Below the pieces are notes generated by a model. That model saw only the letters and a program-made list of their open reading frames with translations. It made no database searches and was not told the DNA's origin. 64,000 bases of DNA, taken from assembly GCF_020141465.1 (NCBI RefSeq), contig NZ_JAHSPD010000001.1, positions 772,501 to 836,500 on the forward strand, in the 5' to 3' direction. Shown one piece after another: positions 8,126 to 17,515 of this stretch (positions within the stretch are counted from its first letter, which is position 1; each line of letters begins with the position of its first letter). Made by a program: the position numbers and the translations under genes. This DNA comes from Roseovarius carneus (GTDB taxonomy: Bacteria; Pseudomonadota; Alphaproteobacteria; Rhodobacterales; Rhodobacteraceae).

Positions 8126-10165
8126 TCAGCCCTCTTGCAGCTCCGACGCTGCGTTAATCACGGTGATTTGGTCGCGGAACTCGGCCCAGCCGTCGCGCTT
8201 TCGCAGCTCCTCAATCTTGGCGCGGTGCCAATCACAGGCAGCAATATGCAAGCGCGCCAGCTCAGGGTCCCTGAGCAGATCATTCATTGCCTCGCGCAGC
8301 ATCGGCAAGCGGGCGTGGATCGAGGTGTCTTGCTCGGTGTTGTAATTCATGTTGGACCAATAGGTGACACCCTGATCGTCGCCCACATGATTGGTGCGGC
8401 CCCGGTCACGCTTCACAAGAAAGCTGTCGACAGACCGCACCGCATAGTGATGCAGGCGCACATAGTCATGGCTGAACCCCTGATAGGCCTTCCAGCCTTG
8501 GCTTAGATAGAGATCCGGCATCGGTTTGCCGCCCCCATCGACCCACGACACATCGCCCCGGTCCAGATGAAAGGCGGGACGGTGGATGCGCAGCCGCTCG
8601 AACCGCTCGGAATTGCGCACCAGTGTCTTCATGCCCAGCGCGCGGTAATTGGGATATTCTTCCTCCCCACAGGCCCGGTCAAATTGGGAAATAACAAAGT
8701 CTTGATCATAGGCGATCCGGCCCGAATTGCCGAAAAGCTTCCAGCAGACGGAAATTGCATCCGCATCACCAACGGCAGCAAAAAGATCATCCAGCCGCCC
8801 CTCGCCCACGCGGATATTCATAAACTCATCGCAATCCGCACAGATCAGCCAGTCTGCCTCGCCCGCGATGGGCTGCTTCATGGCATCGCGCAGCGCGGCG
8901 CGCTGTGGGCTGCCGTTTTTCTTCATCGGGTTTTGCCGATGCTCAACAATGCCCAACTCCGTCAGCCGCTTGGCAATCAGGTCGGTCCCATCGTCGCAAT
9001 CATTGGTGTAGATAAGGAAATCCGTGAACCCGATGGCGCGGTTATAGGCCACCCATTCCAGCATGAAGGGCCCTTCGTTCTTCATCGTGGTCACGATGAG
9101 CCGCTTGTCACTGCCCTGCTCTTTTGGGGCCACCCTCCCGGCATTTGCAGGTGCCACGATACGTGCATCTGTCGCGCCCGTGGGGGCCGCTTTGGCCGCC
9201 GCTTTGCGCTTGATCGTAGGCTGGGCCGCAACCTCGGGGGCCTGCTCGGCGGGGGCTGTTGTCGCAGCCTCGGCGGCAGCTTCCTCTTCCTTCCGCTTGC
9301 GTTTGCGCAGACGGCGGCGGAAGGCCTTGTCGAAACGGTCGGCAATCTCCTCGCGCCCCTTGTCGCGGAAATACCCAGAGACCGATCCGCGATACCATGG
9401 CAGGTTCCGCCGGTTGCGGTAAAGGGTATAGAACTCCTCCATCGTCAGCTCGTCGAAAATGGCCCGCGTCATCACCGTTTTGAGCGCATCGATCTTGCGC
9501 AGGAACACGGCCGTCTTGTGGGCCGAAAACCAGCATTTGTAGATATGCACGTTGTCGCCATTCAGGCGGTCCACATGTTGCTGGTCCAGCGCGTGATAGG
9601 GGTCGTAGAAAACATTCACCCGGCCCGCGCCCGATGTCAGCGCGGCACCATCCCCCAGAGGCAGCGTCCAATCCTGCCGACGCCCGTTCTCATACCGCGT
9701 CTCCCACGGCACCAGATCAGGATCGAGCGTGCTTTGCGGATTGATCGCGATCACATGCGCGCCGGGCACCACCGACGAAAGCGACAAGGCCGCATAACCG
9801 CCCATGGACACGCCCGCGAACACCACCCGCGCGTAGCCGTCGAAAAACCCGTCGCGCGCGAGGGTTTGGAACCGCGCAATGATATCTGCGTCGCGATACC
9901 AATCGCTGACATGCGCCATCACGCCGAGATGGCTCAGCGCGCTGTCTTGGGCAAATTTGAACCCCCAAGGCTCACGCATGACGCTGTCGTCATTAACGTT
10001 GGAGAGATTGTCGAACGTCACCAAAAGACGGTCACCGGGCCGCTTGATGAACATGAGCGAATGGCGCAGGTTCTTCTCAAAAAACCCCTCACCCTCGGCA
10101 CCGGGCCGAAGGTCATCCAGCCAGCGGGGCGTCTCGGAATCGGGTGCGTCGGGCGTCTCTGCCAT
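8126..10165 (-). CDS. Fusion of an alpha/beta-hydrolase-like domain and a GT2/GT92-like glycosyltransferase
   Basis: About 679 residues in three parts. The N-terminal third has an alpha/beta-hydrolase nucleophile elbow 'GVSMGGYAAL' (Ser near residue 120), a later 'YDPYHALD' acid and 'WFSAHKTA' histidine, in the right order for a Ser-Asp-His triad. A strongly charged, Ala/Lys/Glu-rich linker follows. The C-terminal half carries 'IVTTMKNEGPFMLEWVAYN', 'FLIYTNDCDDGTD' and the acidic 'LICADCDEFMNI', as in the other glycosyltransferases of this window. ATG 10165 is chosen because conserved sequence begins after it; a longer frame to 10228 is possible. A bifunctional role such as glycan transfer plus acyl removal is inference. 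Confidence 0.72.
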   Translation of the reverse strand: MAETPDAPDSETPRWLDDLRPGAEGEGFFEKNLRHSLMFIKRPGDRLLVTFDNLSNVNDDSVMREPWGFKFAQDSALSHLGVMAHVSDWYRDADIIARFQTLARDGFFDGYARVVFAGVSMGGYAALSLSSVVPGAHVIAINPQSTLDPDLVPWETRYENGRRQDWTLPLGDGAALTSGAGRVNVFYDPYHALDQQHVDRLNGDNVHIYKCWFSAHKTAVFLRKIDALKTVMTRAIFDELTMEEFYTLYRNRRNLPWYRGSVSGYFRDKGREEIADRFDKAFRRRLRKRKRKEEEAAAEAATTAPAEQAPEVAAQPTIKRKAAAKAAPTGATDARIVAPANAGRVAPKEQGSDKRLIVTTMKNEGPFMLEWVAYNRAIGFTDFLIYTNDCDDGTDLIAKRLTELGIVEHRQNPMKKNGSPQRAALRDAMKQPIAGEADWLICADCDEFMNIRVGEGRLDDLFAAVGDADAISVCWKLFGNSGRIAYDQDFVISQFDRACGEEEYPNYRALGMKTLVRNSERFERLRIHRPAFHLDRGDVSWVDGGGKPMPDLYLSQGWKAYQGFSHDYVRLHHYAVRSVDSFLVKRDRGRTNHVGDDQGVTYWSNMNYNTEQDTSIHARLPMLREAMNDLLRDPELARLHIAACDWHRAKIEELRKRDGWAEFRDQITVINAASELQEG

Positions 10166-10388
10166 GATGATATCTATGCTCTGCCTGTGCGCGGCGCACC
10201 TTGAACCCTGCTCGGCTGGCGCATCCATTTTAGGCCAGTATAGACCGCAGAGGCGAATCCTCGCAACATATCAATGAAAATGTGGTTATTGCTTCCGAAA
10301 TGGGGATCGTTGAGCGACAGGCACCGGCGGTCCGCTCAAAGGACAACGCGGTCACTGGATCAGGCAATGAGGTGACGGTGACCCCGTT

Positions 10389-10928
10389 TCACCAAATCGC
10401 CGGATCGTTCAGGGCTGTTACACAAGTGCTGTTGCCTTGAAGAGGGTGCAGCGGCTCATCAGTGAGAGATTGGCCGACCCACCCCTCAGGAAAGCTGAGC
10501 GGCAAGGGCGGCGCGGCAGCCGCTTCGTCAAGTGGCCGGAACCCGACCTTGGCGTAGAACCGAGGGGCACCATAGGTCAAAGCCACCTCTACCGCGTTAT
10601 CGCGCAGCGCGGATAATGCATTGGTCAGAAGAGCCTGCCCGACGCCTTTCCCTTGCATTTTTGTCATAACCGCCATCGGAGAGAGGATGAAGACAGAGCG
10701 AGGATCGTCCGCAAAGGTCAAACGCGAAAAAATTGCGCCGCCAATGACCCTCCCATTTTCGAGAGCGGTGAAAACGAAGATATCCTTTTCGGCTGTGCTG
10801 CCCAGCAGATTGCTCACGAGGGTGCCGATCACGGCACCTTCATCCGCGCCCTCGGATGCGGTGAAGGTCGATGCAAAGAGATCGATAATCTCCTCCACCA
10901 AACCATCGCTTTTGTCATGAAACTCCAC
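10389..10928 (-). CDS. GNAT-family N-acetyltransferase
   Basis: A 179-residue protein with the GNAT acetyl-CoA-binding segment: strand 'FILSPMAVMTKMQGKGVGQALL' (the Q/RxxGxG/A pyrophosphate loop is 'MQGKGVG') and a following 'FYAKVGFRPL' segment typical of YhbS-like members. It starts with GTG at 10928; no in-frame ATG lies nearby. The substrate is not predictable. It stands alone between two non-coding stretches (10166-10388 and 10929-11164) in which I see only the clpB terminator. Confidence 0.85.
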   Translation of the reverse strand: MEFHDKSDGLVEEIIDLFASTFTASEGADEGAVIGTLVSNLLGSTAEKDIFVFTALENGRVIGGAIFSRLTFADDPRSVFILSPMAVMTKMQGKGVGQALLTNALSALRDNAVEVALTYGAPRFYAKVGFRPLDEAAAAPPLPLSFPEGWVGQSLTDEPLHPLQGNSTCVTALNDPAIW

Positions 10929-11109
10929 TCGCCGAACCCCTTCCAGTTCATCAATTCAGTGTGCCGGCACGTCGCGCTTTCGCCATGCGTTTGTCAAGAT
11001 TGCTTCCGTCACTCTGCCTGATCCGGGCTCTGAAGGAGACAGTTGCGCACACTCCCTCTCGCCCGGACCTTTCAACACCAAATCATCGTTCGGTCCACCC
11101 GACCCATTG

Positions 11110-11141
11110 AAAAAGCGCGCGACCCGAGGCCACGCGCTTTC
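11110..11141 (-). terminator. Rho-independent terminator of clpB
   Basis: Read on the minus strand, AAAGCGCG pairs with CGCGCGCTTT around a G/C-rich loop, then a run of Ts follows. It begins about 24 nt after the clpB stop. Confidence 0.8.
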
Positions 11142-11164
11142 AGTCAGCCAGTTATCACCCGCGC

Positions 11165-13783
11165 TCAGTGCACCACGGCATCGCCCGGTTTGGGCGCGCT
11201 TGTGGCCCCCACGCGGTCACCGATGATCAGGCCTTCGGTGCCCGCGCTGATCGGGATCACGGAACCGTCCGTCACGCCACCTGCCAGAAGCATCTCGGCC
11301 AGCGGGTCCTGCACCGCCCGCTGAATGACCCGCTTCAAGGGCCGCGCGCCGAAGACCGGATCATAGCCCTCATCGGCCAGCCATTTGCGCGCGCCCTCGT
11401 CCAACTCAAGCGTGATCTTGCGCGCCATGAGACGGCGCGCCAGCCGGGCCAGCTGAATATCGACGATGCCATCCATATCAGCGCGCGCGAGGCGGTCAAA
11501 GATCACCGTCTCGTCCAGACGGTTGAGGAACTCGGGCCGGAAATGCGCCCGCACCGCCTCCATCACACCGCGCCGCGCATCGGCGGCGTCGGCCCCCTCG
11601 GGCAATTGGCTGAGCGCTTGTGACCCAAGGTTGGAGGTGAGCACGATCAGCGTCTGCTTGAAGTCCACAGTCCGCCCTTGGCCGTCTGTCAGCACCCCGT
11701 CATCCAAGACCTGCAACAGCACGTTGAACACATCCGGATGCGCCTTTTCGACCTCATCAAAGAGGATCACCTGATAGGGCCTGCGCCGCACGGCCTCGGT
11801 CAGCACCCCGCCCTCGTCATATCCGACATAGCCGGGAGGCGCGCCGATCAGACGCGCGACTGCGTGTTTCTCCATGAACTCAGACATATCGATGCGCACC
11901 ATCGCGCTGTCATCGTCAAAGAGAAACTCGGCCACAGCCTTGGTCAGCTCGGTCTTACCCACGCCCGTGGGACCCAGAAAGAGGAACGACCCCAAAGGCC
12001 GGTTCTCGTCATTGAGACCCGCACGCGCCCGGCGCACAGCATTGGCCACGGCCTTCACCGCTTGGTTCTGGCCGATGATCCGCTTGTGCAGACCGTCCTC
12101 CATGCCCAGCAGCTTCTCACGCTCGCCCTCAAGCATCCGCGCTGTCGGGATGCCGGTCCAACGCTCGACGACTTGCGCGATCTGCTCCGGCCGCACGGCC
12201 TCTTCGACCATCACGCCCTCATCCTCGGCCTGCTCGGCCTCGGCAAGCTGCTTTTCCAGCCCAGGAATAACACCATAGGAAAGCTCTCCGGCCTTGGCGA
12301 GGTTGCCCTCGCGCTTGGCAGCATCAAGCTCGATCCGCGCGCGGTCCAACTTCTCCTTGAGGTCGCGCGCACCGGCCAGCTTATCGCGCTCGGCCTGCCA
12401 TTTCGCTGTCATCTCCGCGCTGCGCTCTCCCAGATCGGCAAGCTCACGCTCCAGCTTTTCCAGACGGTCCTTGGACGCCGCATCATCCTCACGCCGCAGC
12501 GCCTCCGCCTCAATCTGCTTTTGCAGTATCTCGCGGTCAAGCGCGTCAAGCTCCTCGGGTTTGCTGTCCACCTCCATCCGCAGACGCGAGGCCGCCTCAT
12601 CCATCAGGTCAATCGCCTTGTCGGGCAGGAACCTGTCGGTGATGTAGCGATGGCTGAGCGTGGCGGCTGTGACCAGCGCACTGTCGGAAATCCGCACACC
12701 GTGGTGAAGCTCATACTTCTCCTTGATGCCGCGCAGGATGGAGATCGTGTCCTCCACCGTCGGCTCTTCGACCACGATGGGTTGAAACCGGCGGGCAAGG
12801 GCTGCGTCTTTCTCCACATGTTTGCGGTATTCATCCAGCGTGGTGGCCCCGATACAGTGCAACTCCCCGCGCGCAAGCGCCGGCTTGATCAGGTTCGCCG
12901 CATCCATGGCGCCGTCACCCTTGCCCGCGCCGATCAGCGTGTGCATCTCGTCGATGAAAAGGATGATCTCACCGGCCGCAGAGGTGACCTCGCTCAGAAC
13001 CGCCTTGAGGCGCTCTTCGAACTCCCCGCGATATTTCGCCCCGGCAATCAGAGCCCCCATATCGAGGCTCAGCAGACGCTTGTTCGCAAGACTCTCGGGC
13101 ACGTCGCCATTGACGATGCGCAGGGCCAGACCTTCGGCAATCGCGGTTTTACCCACCCCCGGCTCCCCGATCAGAACGGGGTTGTTCTTGGTCCGGCGGC
13201 TCAAGACCTGCATGGCGCGGCGGATCTCGTCATCGCGCCCTATGATAGGATCAATCTTGCCCTCGGCAGCGGCGGCTGTGAGGTCGGAGGCGTATTTTTC
13301 GAGCGCCTCGAACGTGTCCTCCGCACTCGCCGTGTCGGCGGTGCGGCCCTTGCGGACATCGTTGATGGCCTCGTTGAGCTTCTGCGCGCTGACATCGCCC
13401 GCCTCAAGCGCGGTCTTGGCCTCGGATTTCACCATGGCAAGCGCGGTGAGGATCCGCTCCACCGGCACGAAACTGTCCTTGGCTTTCTCGGCCAGTTTCT
13501 CCGCCTCGCTCAGAACCTTCACGGTCTGCTGATCGAGATAGGTCTGCCCCGCATCGCCGCTGACCACGGGGATCTTGCCCATGGCCAGATCAAGCGCCTG
13601 CACAACGCGCGCAGGGTCACCCCCAGCGCGCTTGATGAGATTCGAGGCAAGCCCTTCGCCATCATCCATCAACGCTTTGAGAATATGTTCGGGCGCCAGC
13701 TTCTGGTGGCTCTCCCGCATCGCGATCGTCTGAGCGGCTTGCACAAAGCCGCGCGACCGCTCGGTGAACTTGGTTAAGTCCAT
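11165..13783 (-). CDS. clpB: ClpB, AAA+ protein disaggregase
   Basis: An 872-residue Hsp100 chaperone that works with DnaK to pull apart aggregated proteins in the cytoplasm. Visible in order: the N-terminal substrate domain ('[18 protein letters not shown]'), first AAA+ module with Walker A 'GEPGVGKTA' and Walker B '[10 protein letters not shown]', a long coiled-coil middle domain (about 400-530), and second AAA+ module with 'GPTGVGKTE' and '[11 protein letters not shown]'. Length is normal. Start ATG 13783 has a strong AAGGAGA site. A sigma-32-type promoter lies 80-110 nt upstream (see 13867-13893), as expected for a heat-shock gene. Confidence 0.98.
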   Translation of the reverse strand: MDLTKFTERSRGFVQAAQTIAMRESHQKLAPEHILKALMDDGEGLASNLIKRAGGDPARVVQALDLAMGKIPVVSGDAGQTYLDQQTVKVLSEAEKLAEKAKDSFVPVERILTALAMVKSEAKTALEAGDVSAQKLNEAINDVRKGRTADTASAEDTFEALEKYASDLTAAAAEGKIDPIIGRDDEIRRAMQVLSRRTKNNPVLIGEPGVGKTAIAEGLALRIVNGDVPESLANKRLLSLDMGALIAGAKYRGEFEERLKAVLSEVTSAAGEIILFIDEMHTLIGAGKGDGAMDAANLIKPALARGELHCIGATTLDEYRKHVEKDAALARRFQPIVVEEPTVEDTISILRGIKEKYELHHGVRISDSALVTAATLSHRYITDRFLPDKAIDLMDEAASRLRMEVDSKPEELDALDREILQKQIEAEALRREDDAASKDRLEKLERELADLGERSAEMTAKWQAERDKLAGARDLKEKLDRARIELDAAKREGNLAKAGELSYGVIPGLEKQLAEAEQAEDEGVMVEEAVRPEQIAQVVERWTGIPTARMLEGEREKLLGMEDGLHKRIIGQNQAVKAVANAVRRARAGLNDENRPLGSFLFLGPTGVGKTELTKAVAEFLFDDDSAMVRIDMSEFMEKHAVARLIGAPPGYVGYDEGGVLTEAVRRRPYQVILFDEVEKAHPDVFNVLLQVLDDGVLTDGQGRTVDFKQTLIVLTSNLGSQALSQLPEGADAADARRGVMEAVRAHFRPEFLNRLDETVIFDRLARADMDGIVDIQLARLARRLMARKITLELDEGARKWLADEGYDPVFGARPLKRVIQRAVQDPLAEMLLAGGVTDGSVIPISAGTEGLIIGDRVGATSAPKPGDAVVH

Positions 13784-13866
13784 CTGAGGTCTCCTTCATG
13801 ATAAGCGGCCCATTTTGCGCACCCTGAAATAGGCATACGCGGCTCCGGGCCCTTGGTGATTAAAAA

Positions 13867-13893
13867 ATGGGCAGGCGAGGTGGTTGCTTCAAG
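13867..13893 (-). promoter_or_regulatory. Sigma-32 (RpoH)-type heat-shock promoter of clpB
   Basis: On the minus strand CTTGAA (888-893) and GCCCAT followed by a T-run (867-872) are separated by 15 bp, close to the RpoH consensus CTTGAAA-N-CCCATNT. It points toward clpB. I found no competing sigma-70 hexamers of similar quality in 13784-14041. Confidence 0.7.
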
Positions 13894-14041
13894 ACCCCAG
13901 CGACGATTTTCCGCCGCGATTGGCCCTGATCGAGCGCTCGGTTGCCGTTTGCCCTACGGCCACATTGGAATTCTGCCAAAACGCTTGACGCCTCCACGCG
14001 GCCCCGCAACAAGGGCGGAACCCTGACCCGGAGGCCGCAAA

Positions 14042-14737
14042 ATGACCCCACCTGATGACCGTCTTATCGTTGCTCTCGATGTGCCCGATGCCCTTCGCGG
14101 GCTTGAGCTTGCCGAACGGCTGGGCAATTCCGTGAGTTTCTACAAGATCGGCTTGGGGATGCTGACCGGCGGCGGGCTTGCCCTTGCCAATGAGTTGAAG
14201 GGCGAGCATGGCAAACGGATATTCATGGACCTGAAGCTTTTTGATATCGGCGCCACGATTGAAGCCGCCGTGCGCGGGCTCGCGCAGTTTGATCTGGATT
14301 TTCTGACCGTGCATGGCGACCCGCATGTGGTGCACGCCGCCAAAGAGGGCGTGGGCGGTAAGGACACCAAGATCCTCGCCGTGACCGTGCTGACCTCTCT
14401 GGATCGCACCGATCTTGATGCCTGCCTGATCCAGCCCGGTGATATCGCAGATCTGGTCACCACCCGCGCCGCCCGCGCGTTTGAAGCTGGCGCAGACGGG
14501 GTGATCGCATCACCCAATGAGGCCGCTGCCATCCGCGCCCTGCCGCAGGCGGCGGGCAAGCTCATCGTCACCCCCGGTGTGCGCCCCGAGGGCAGCGACA
14601 AGGGCGATCAAAAACGCGTCGCCACCCCGGCCCAAGCGATTGCGAATGGCGCAGATCATATCGTGGTTGGCCGCCCCATCTGGGCCGCACCCAATCCCGC
14701 CGCCGCCGCGCAGAGCATCCTTTCCTCGTTGCGATAA
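14042..14737 (+). CDS. pyrF: Orotidine 5'-phosphate decarboxylase
   Basis: A 231-residue TIM-barrel enzyme for the last step of UMP synthesis (OMP to UMP plus CO2). The catalytic Asp-Lys-Asp motif 'DLKLFD' is present (D63, K65, D68), as are N-terminal 'LIVALDVPD' and the phosphate loops 'VTPGVRPEGSDKGDQKRVATP' and 'HIVVGRPIW'. GGAGG lies 8 nt before ATG 14042. It is divergent from clpB. Downstream is a short intergenic element and then dinB. Confidence 0.97.
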   Translation: MTPPDDRLIVALDVPDALRGLELAERLGNSVSFYKIGLGMLTGGGLALANELKGEHGKRIFMDLKLFDIGATIEAAVRGLAQFDLDFLTVHGDPHVVHAAKEGVGGKDTKILAVTVLTSLDRTDLDACLIQPGDIADLVTTRAARAFEAGADGVIASPNEAAAIRALPQAAGKLIVTPGVRPEGSDKGDQKRVATPAQAIANGADHIVVGRPIWAAPNPAAAAQSILSSLR

Positions 14738-14875
14738 GGCCCCCGCCTGCCAAAGAGAAGAATGCCTTCGGCGAGGATATTTTAAGCAAGAAGAAGGGCG
14801 GGGTCTTTTTGCGTTTTGTTTCGGTGCAGGCCGGAATCAGTGTAGGCTGCGCCGCACCCAAGCCACAGGACATCC
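14738..14875 (+). other. pyrF-dinB intergenic element with a possible terminator
   Basis: The sequence at about 14762-14795 (a TGCCTTCGGCGAGGATATTTT core followed by an A/G-rich stretch) resembles a repeat I remember after genes in many Rhodobacteraceae. GCCCCCGCC at 14741 and GGCGGGGTC at about 14807 could pair, with a T-run after the second arm, so it may terminate pyrF transcription. Only one copy was noticed in this window. Confidence 0.35.
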
Positions 14876-16132
14876 ATGCCCGCCTTCTGTCGTGATTGCC
14901 TTTTTGAGACGGACCCGGATCAGCGCCGCTGCACGGCCTGCAACAGCCCGCGCGTGCTGTCTCATCCGGAGCTTTTCGATCTCGGCATCGCGCATATGGA
15001 TTGCGACGCGTTCTATGCCTCGGTCGAGAAGCGCGACAACCCAGAGCTGAGGGACAAACCCGTGATCATCGGCGGCGGGCGGCGCGGCGTTGTCTCGACC
15101 GCGTGCTATATCGCGCGTATTCGTGGCGTGCGCTCGGCCATGCCAATGTTCAAGGCGCTCAAGCTTTGCCCCGATGCGGTAATTATCAAGCCACGCATGG
15201 ATCATTACGTGGCCGTCTCGCGCCAAATCCGCGCGATGATGGAGGACATGACGCCTGCGATTGAGCCTTTGTCGCTGGATGAGGCGTTTCTTGATTTGAC
15301 CGGCACGGCCAAGCTACATGGCGCGCCCCCCGCTATCATGCTGGCCCAGCTCGTGAAGCGTATGTCAGCCGAGTTGGGCGTCACCGGCTCCATCGGCCTC
15401 AGCCATAACAAGTTTCTGGCCAAGATCGCCTCGGATCTGGATAAACCACGCGGATTTTCCGTGATCGGCGCAGGCGAGACGGCGGCGTTTCTTGATGGGC
15501 AGCCTGTGCGGCTGATCTGGGGTGTCGGTCAGGCGGCGCAGGCGCAGCTGACGGCGGCGGGCATCCACACATTCGCCGATCTTTTGCGGTGGGACCGGGC
15601 CGAGCTTGGGGCGCGGTTTGGCTCCATGGGCGACCGGCTCTGGCATCTTGCGCGCGGGCAGGACCGGCGCCGCGTGAACCCGCGTGCGCCGGTGAAATCC
15701 ATCTCCAACGAGACGACATTTCACGAGGACACGCGCGATCTTGATATTCTCGACGGCCATCTTTGGCGTTTGTCGGAGAAAGTGTCAGACCGCGCCAAAG
15801 CCCGCGATCTGGCGGGTCGCGTCGTGATACTCAAGCTCAAACGCGGTGATTTCACGTTGATCTCGCGGCGTGTGGCCCTGCGCGATGCAACGCAACTGGC
15901 CGACACGATTTATCGCACCGCAAGTGGGCTGATGGAAAGCGTTGTGCAAAAAGCGCCCTTTCGGCTCATCGGTGTGGGGCTCTCGGACCTGATCGATGCG
16001 TCCGGGGCGGACCGTTCGGGCGATCTGCTTGACCCCGGCGCGGCAAAACGCAGCGAGGCGGAGCGGGCAAGTGACGCGATCCGCGCGAAATTTGGTGACA
16101 ATGCAATCCTGAAGGGCCGTGCCCTGCGTTAG
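14876..16132 (+). CDS. dinB: Y-family DNA polymerase IV with an N-terminal zinc-finger-like knuckle
   Basis: A 418-residue translesion polymerase. Catalytic acidic residues are visible: D42 in 'HMDCDAFYASVE' and D135/E136 in 'SLDEAFLD'. The helix-hairpin-helix region 'LIWGVGQAAQAQLTAAG' and the little-finger domain follow. Ahead of the palm lies an extension with C5-x2-C8 and C19-x2-C22, which looks like a small metal-binding knuckle that E. coli DinB lacks. AGGA precedes ATG 14876. No alphaproteobacterial LexA box (GTTC-N7-GTTC) was seen upstream. Confidence 0.95.
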   Translation: MPAFCRDCLFETDPDQRRCTACNSPRVLSHPELFDLGIAHMDCDAFYASVEKRDNPELRDKPVIIGGGRRGVVSTACYIARIRGVRSAMPMFKALKLCPDAVIIKPRMDHYVAVSRQIRAMMEDMTPAIEPLSLDEAFLDLTGTAKLHGAPPAIMLAQLVKRMSAELGVTGSIGLSHNKFLAKIASDLDKPRGFSVIGAGETAAFLDGQPVRLIWGVGQAAQAQLTAAGIHTFADLLRWDRAELGARFGSMGDRLWHLARGQDRRRVNPRAPVKSISNETTFHEDTRDLDILDGHLWRLSEKVSDRAKARDLAGRVVILKLKRGDFTLISRRVALRDATQLADTIYRTASGLMESVVQKAPFRLIGVGLSDLIDASGADRSGDLLDPGAAKRSEAERASDAIRAKFGDNAILKGRALR

Positions 16133-16135
16133 CAG

Positions 16136-16999
16136 CTATTCCGCCGCCAAAGGCATCTGCGCGGGCCGACCGATTTCGGCAATCTGAGCCACCACGCCGC
16201 TGATCACGACGCGGAATTCATCAAAATGCGGATGCGGCGTGAGCGTGGCCTCATCCATGTAAAGCGCACGGTCAATCTCGACCTGAACCGCATGTCGCCC
16301 GTACTTGGGTCGTCCGTAATGCTGTGTGATATAAGCCCCTGCGAAGGGCGTGTTGCGCGCCACCACGAGGCCCGCCCCGCGAAATGCCGCCTCGATGCGA
16401 TCCACCACAGCCGCGCTGGCCGAGGCCCCGAACCGGTCGCCCAGAACCACTTCGGGCCGCCGCCCGCCAGCCCGCGCGACCGAATCCATCGCCTCGTTCG
16501 GCATGGAATGACAATCGATCAGAATCGCCTCGCCAAACTGGGCAAAAGCCTGATCCATCTGAGCCAAAAGCGCTGCATGATAGGGCCGCCAGAACGTGTC
16601 GATCCGATCCTGCGCCTCACTCAAAGCCATCTTGCCCTTATAAATTGCGCGCCCATTGGCCACGACACGCGGGATCACACCAAGCCCGGAGGCGATGCGC
16701 GGGTTATGCCCCGTGGGCCGCACCCCTTCGATCAATCCCGGATCAAGCTCATCGGCGCTGCGGTTGAGATCCACAAAAGCGCGCGGTGCACCTGCCTGTA
16801 AAAACGGAGCACCCATTTGCGGCGCCGCAGAGAAAAGCCGGTCCACATACGCATCTTCCGAGCTGCGCACCGTCATACCATCGAGCTGCGTGCGATCCAT
16901 GAACCACTGTGGATAATCCCGCCCGCTATGAGGCGAGGCAAACACGACGCTTGTCGTGCGGCGCTTGGGATAGATCAGATGGAAGGCGGTTTTGGGCAT
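16136..16999 (-). CDS. N-formylglutamate amidohydrolase family protein
   Basis: A 287-residue protein of the FGase fold (zinc-dependent hydrolase). Motifs visible: 'FASPHSGRDYP' near the N-terminus, 'FVDLNRSADELDP', 'ILIDCHSMP' and 'VQVEIDRALYMDE', as in enzymes that release formate or glutamate from N-formylglutamate in histidine degradation. No other hut genes are nearby, so the true substrate is uncertain. ATG 16999 has an AGGAG site at good spacing. It converges with dinB, 3 nt apart. Confidence 0.88.
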   Translation of the reverse strand: MPKTAFHLIYPKRRTTSVVFASPHSGRDYPQWFMDRTQLDGMTVRSSEDAYVDRLFSAAPQMGAPFLQAGAPRAFVDLNRSADELDPGLIEGVRPTGHNPRIASGLGVIPRVVANGRAIYKGKMALSEAQDRIDTFWRPYHAALLAQMDQAFAQFGEAILIDCHSMPNEAMDSVARAGGRRPEVVLGDRFGASASAAVVDRIEAAFRGAGLVVARNTPFAGAYITQHYGRPKYGRHAVQVEIDRALYMDEATLTPHPHFDEFRVVISGVVAQIAEIGRPAQMPLAAE

Positions 17000-17150
17000 T
17001 TTTACTCCTGCTCGCGGGATGATAGCGCGTTTCATGCGCAAACCAAAAGCCCTTGAAACGCCCATCGACTCCTTTTATAGACCAGCGAACTGGCGCGGGA
17101 TTCCGCGCCCCTTATCTTTTTGGGGCACGGGCCACCGATCCGGTATTCAT

Positions 17151-17225
17151 GGGCGATTAGCTCAGCGGTAGAGCACTTCGTTGACATCGAAGGGGTCACA
17201 AGTTCGAACCTTGTATCGCCCACCA
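17151..17225 (+). tRNA. tRNA-Val (anticodon GAC)
   Basis: A 75-nt cloverleaf: acceptor GGGCGAT/ATCGCCC, D-arm 'GCTCAGCGGTAGAGC', anticodon stem CTTCG/CGAAG with loop TTGACAT (anticodon GAC), T-loop TTCGAAC, and encoded CCA at 17223-17225. It reads GUC and GUU valine codons. Confidence 0.97.
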
Positions 17226-17304
17226 TGAATTCACTGGCCTCCCCGGGGGCCGCCCGCAAACCTCAAGGCGCTGGCCCGCGCCGCGACAGAAAAAGGAGAT
17301 GACG

Positions 17305-17430
17305 ATGAAAGTCCGTAACTCGCTTCGTTCGCTCAAGAACCGGCACCGCGATTGCCGTGTCGTGCGCCGCAAAGGCCGCGTCTACGTGATCAACAAAACA
17401 CAGCGCCGTTTTAAGGCCCGTCAGGGCTGA
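17305..17430 (+). CDS. rpmJ: 50S ribosomal protein bL36
   Basis: A 41-residue, very basic protein beginning '[20 protein letters not shown]' and ending 'RRFKARQG', the long (C-minus type) form of bL36 found in many proteobacteria. Only one cysteine remains, so the zinc-binding CxxC/H set of the canonical form is absent. AGGAG lies 8 nt before ATG 17305. It sits 79 nt after tRNA-Val and is followed by a small hairpin and a strong terminator. Confidence 0.97.
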   Translation: MKVRNSLRSLKNRHRDCRVVRRKGRVYVINKTQRRFKARQG

Positions 17431-17467
17431 GTGTGCTGCCACCTTTCGGGGTGGTGCAGAGATTGGG

Positions 17468-17505
17468 AACCCTGCCTTGGCAACAAGGCGGGGTTTTTCT
17501 TTTTG
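17468..17505 (+). terminator. Rho-independent terminator of rpmJ
   Basis: AACCCTGCCTTG pairs with CAAGGCGGGGTT around a GCAA loop, followed by TTTCTTTTT. A second, smaller hairpin (CTGCCACC/GGTGGTGCAG) precedes it at about 17434-17459. Confidence 0.93.
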
Positions 17506-17515
17506 GTCTTACGCT

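Noticed and set aside
11678-13777. A 700-codon open frame on the plus strand antisense to clpB
   Set aside because: It is the mirror of a G/C-rich conserved gene; it has no recognisable domains and the clpB frame is unequivocal. Similar long antisense frames over xseA (20298-22379) and the hydrolase-glycosyltransferase gene (8567-10204) were rejected for the same reason.
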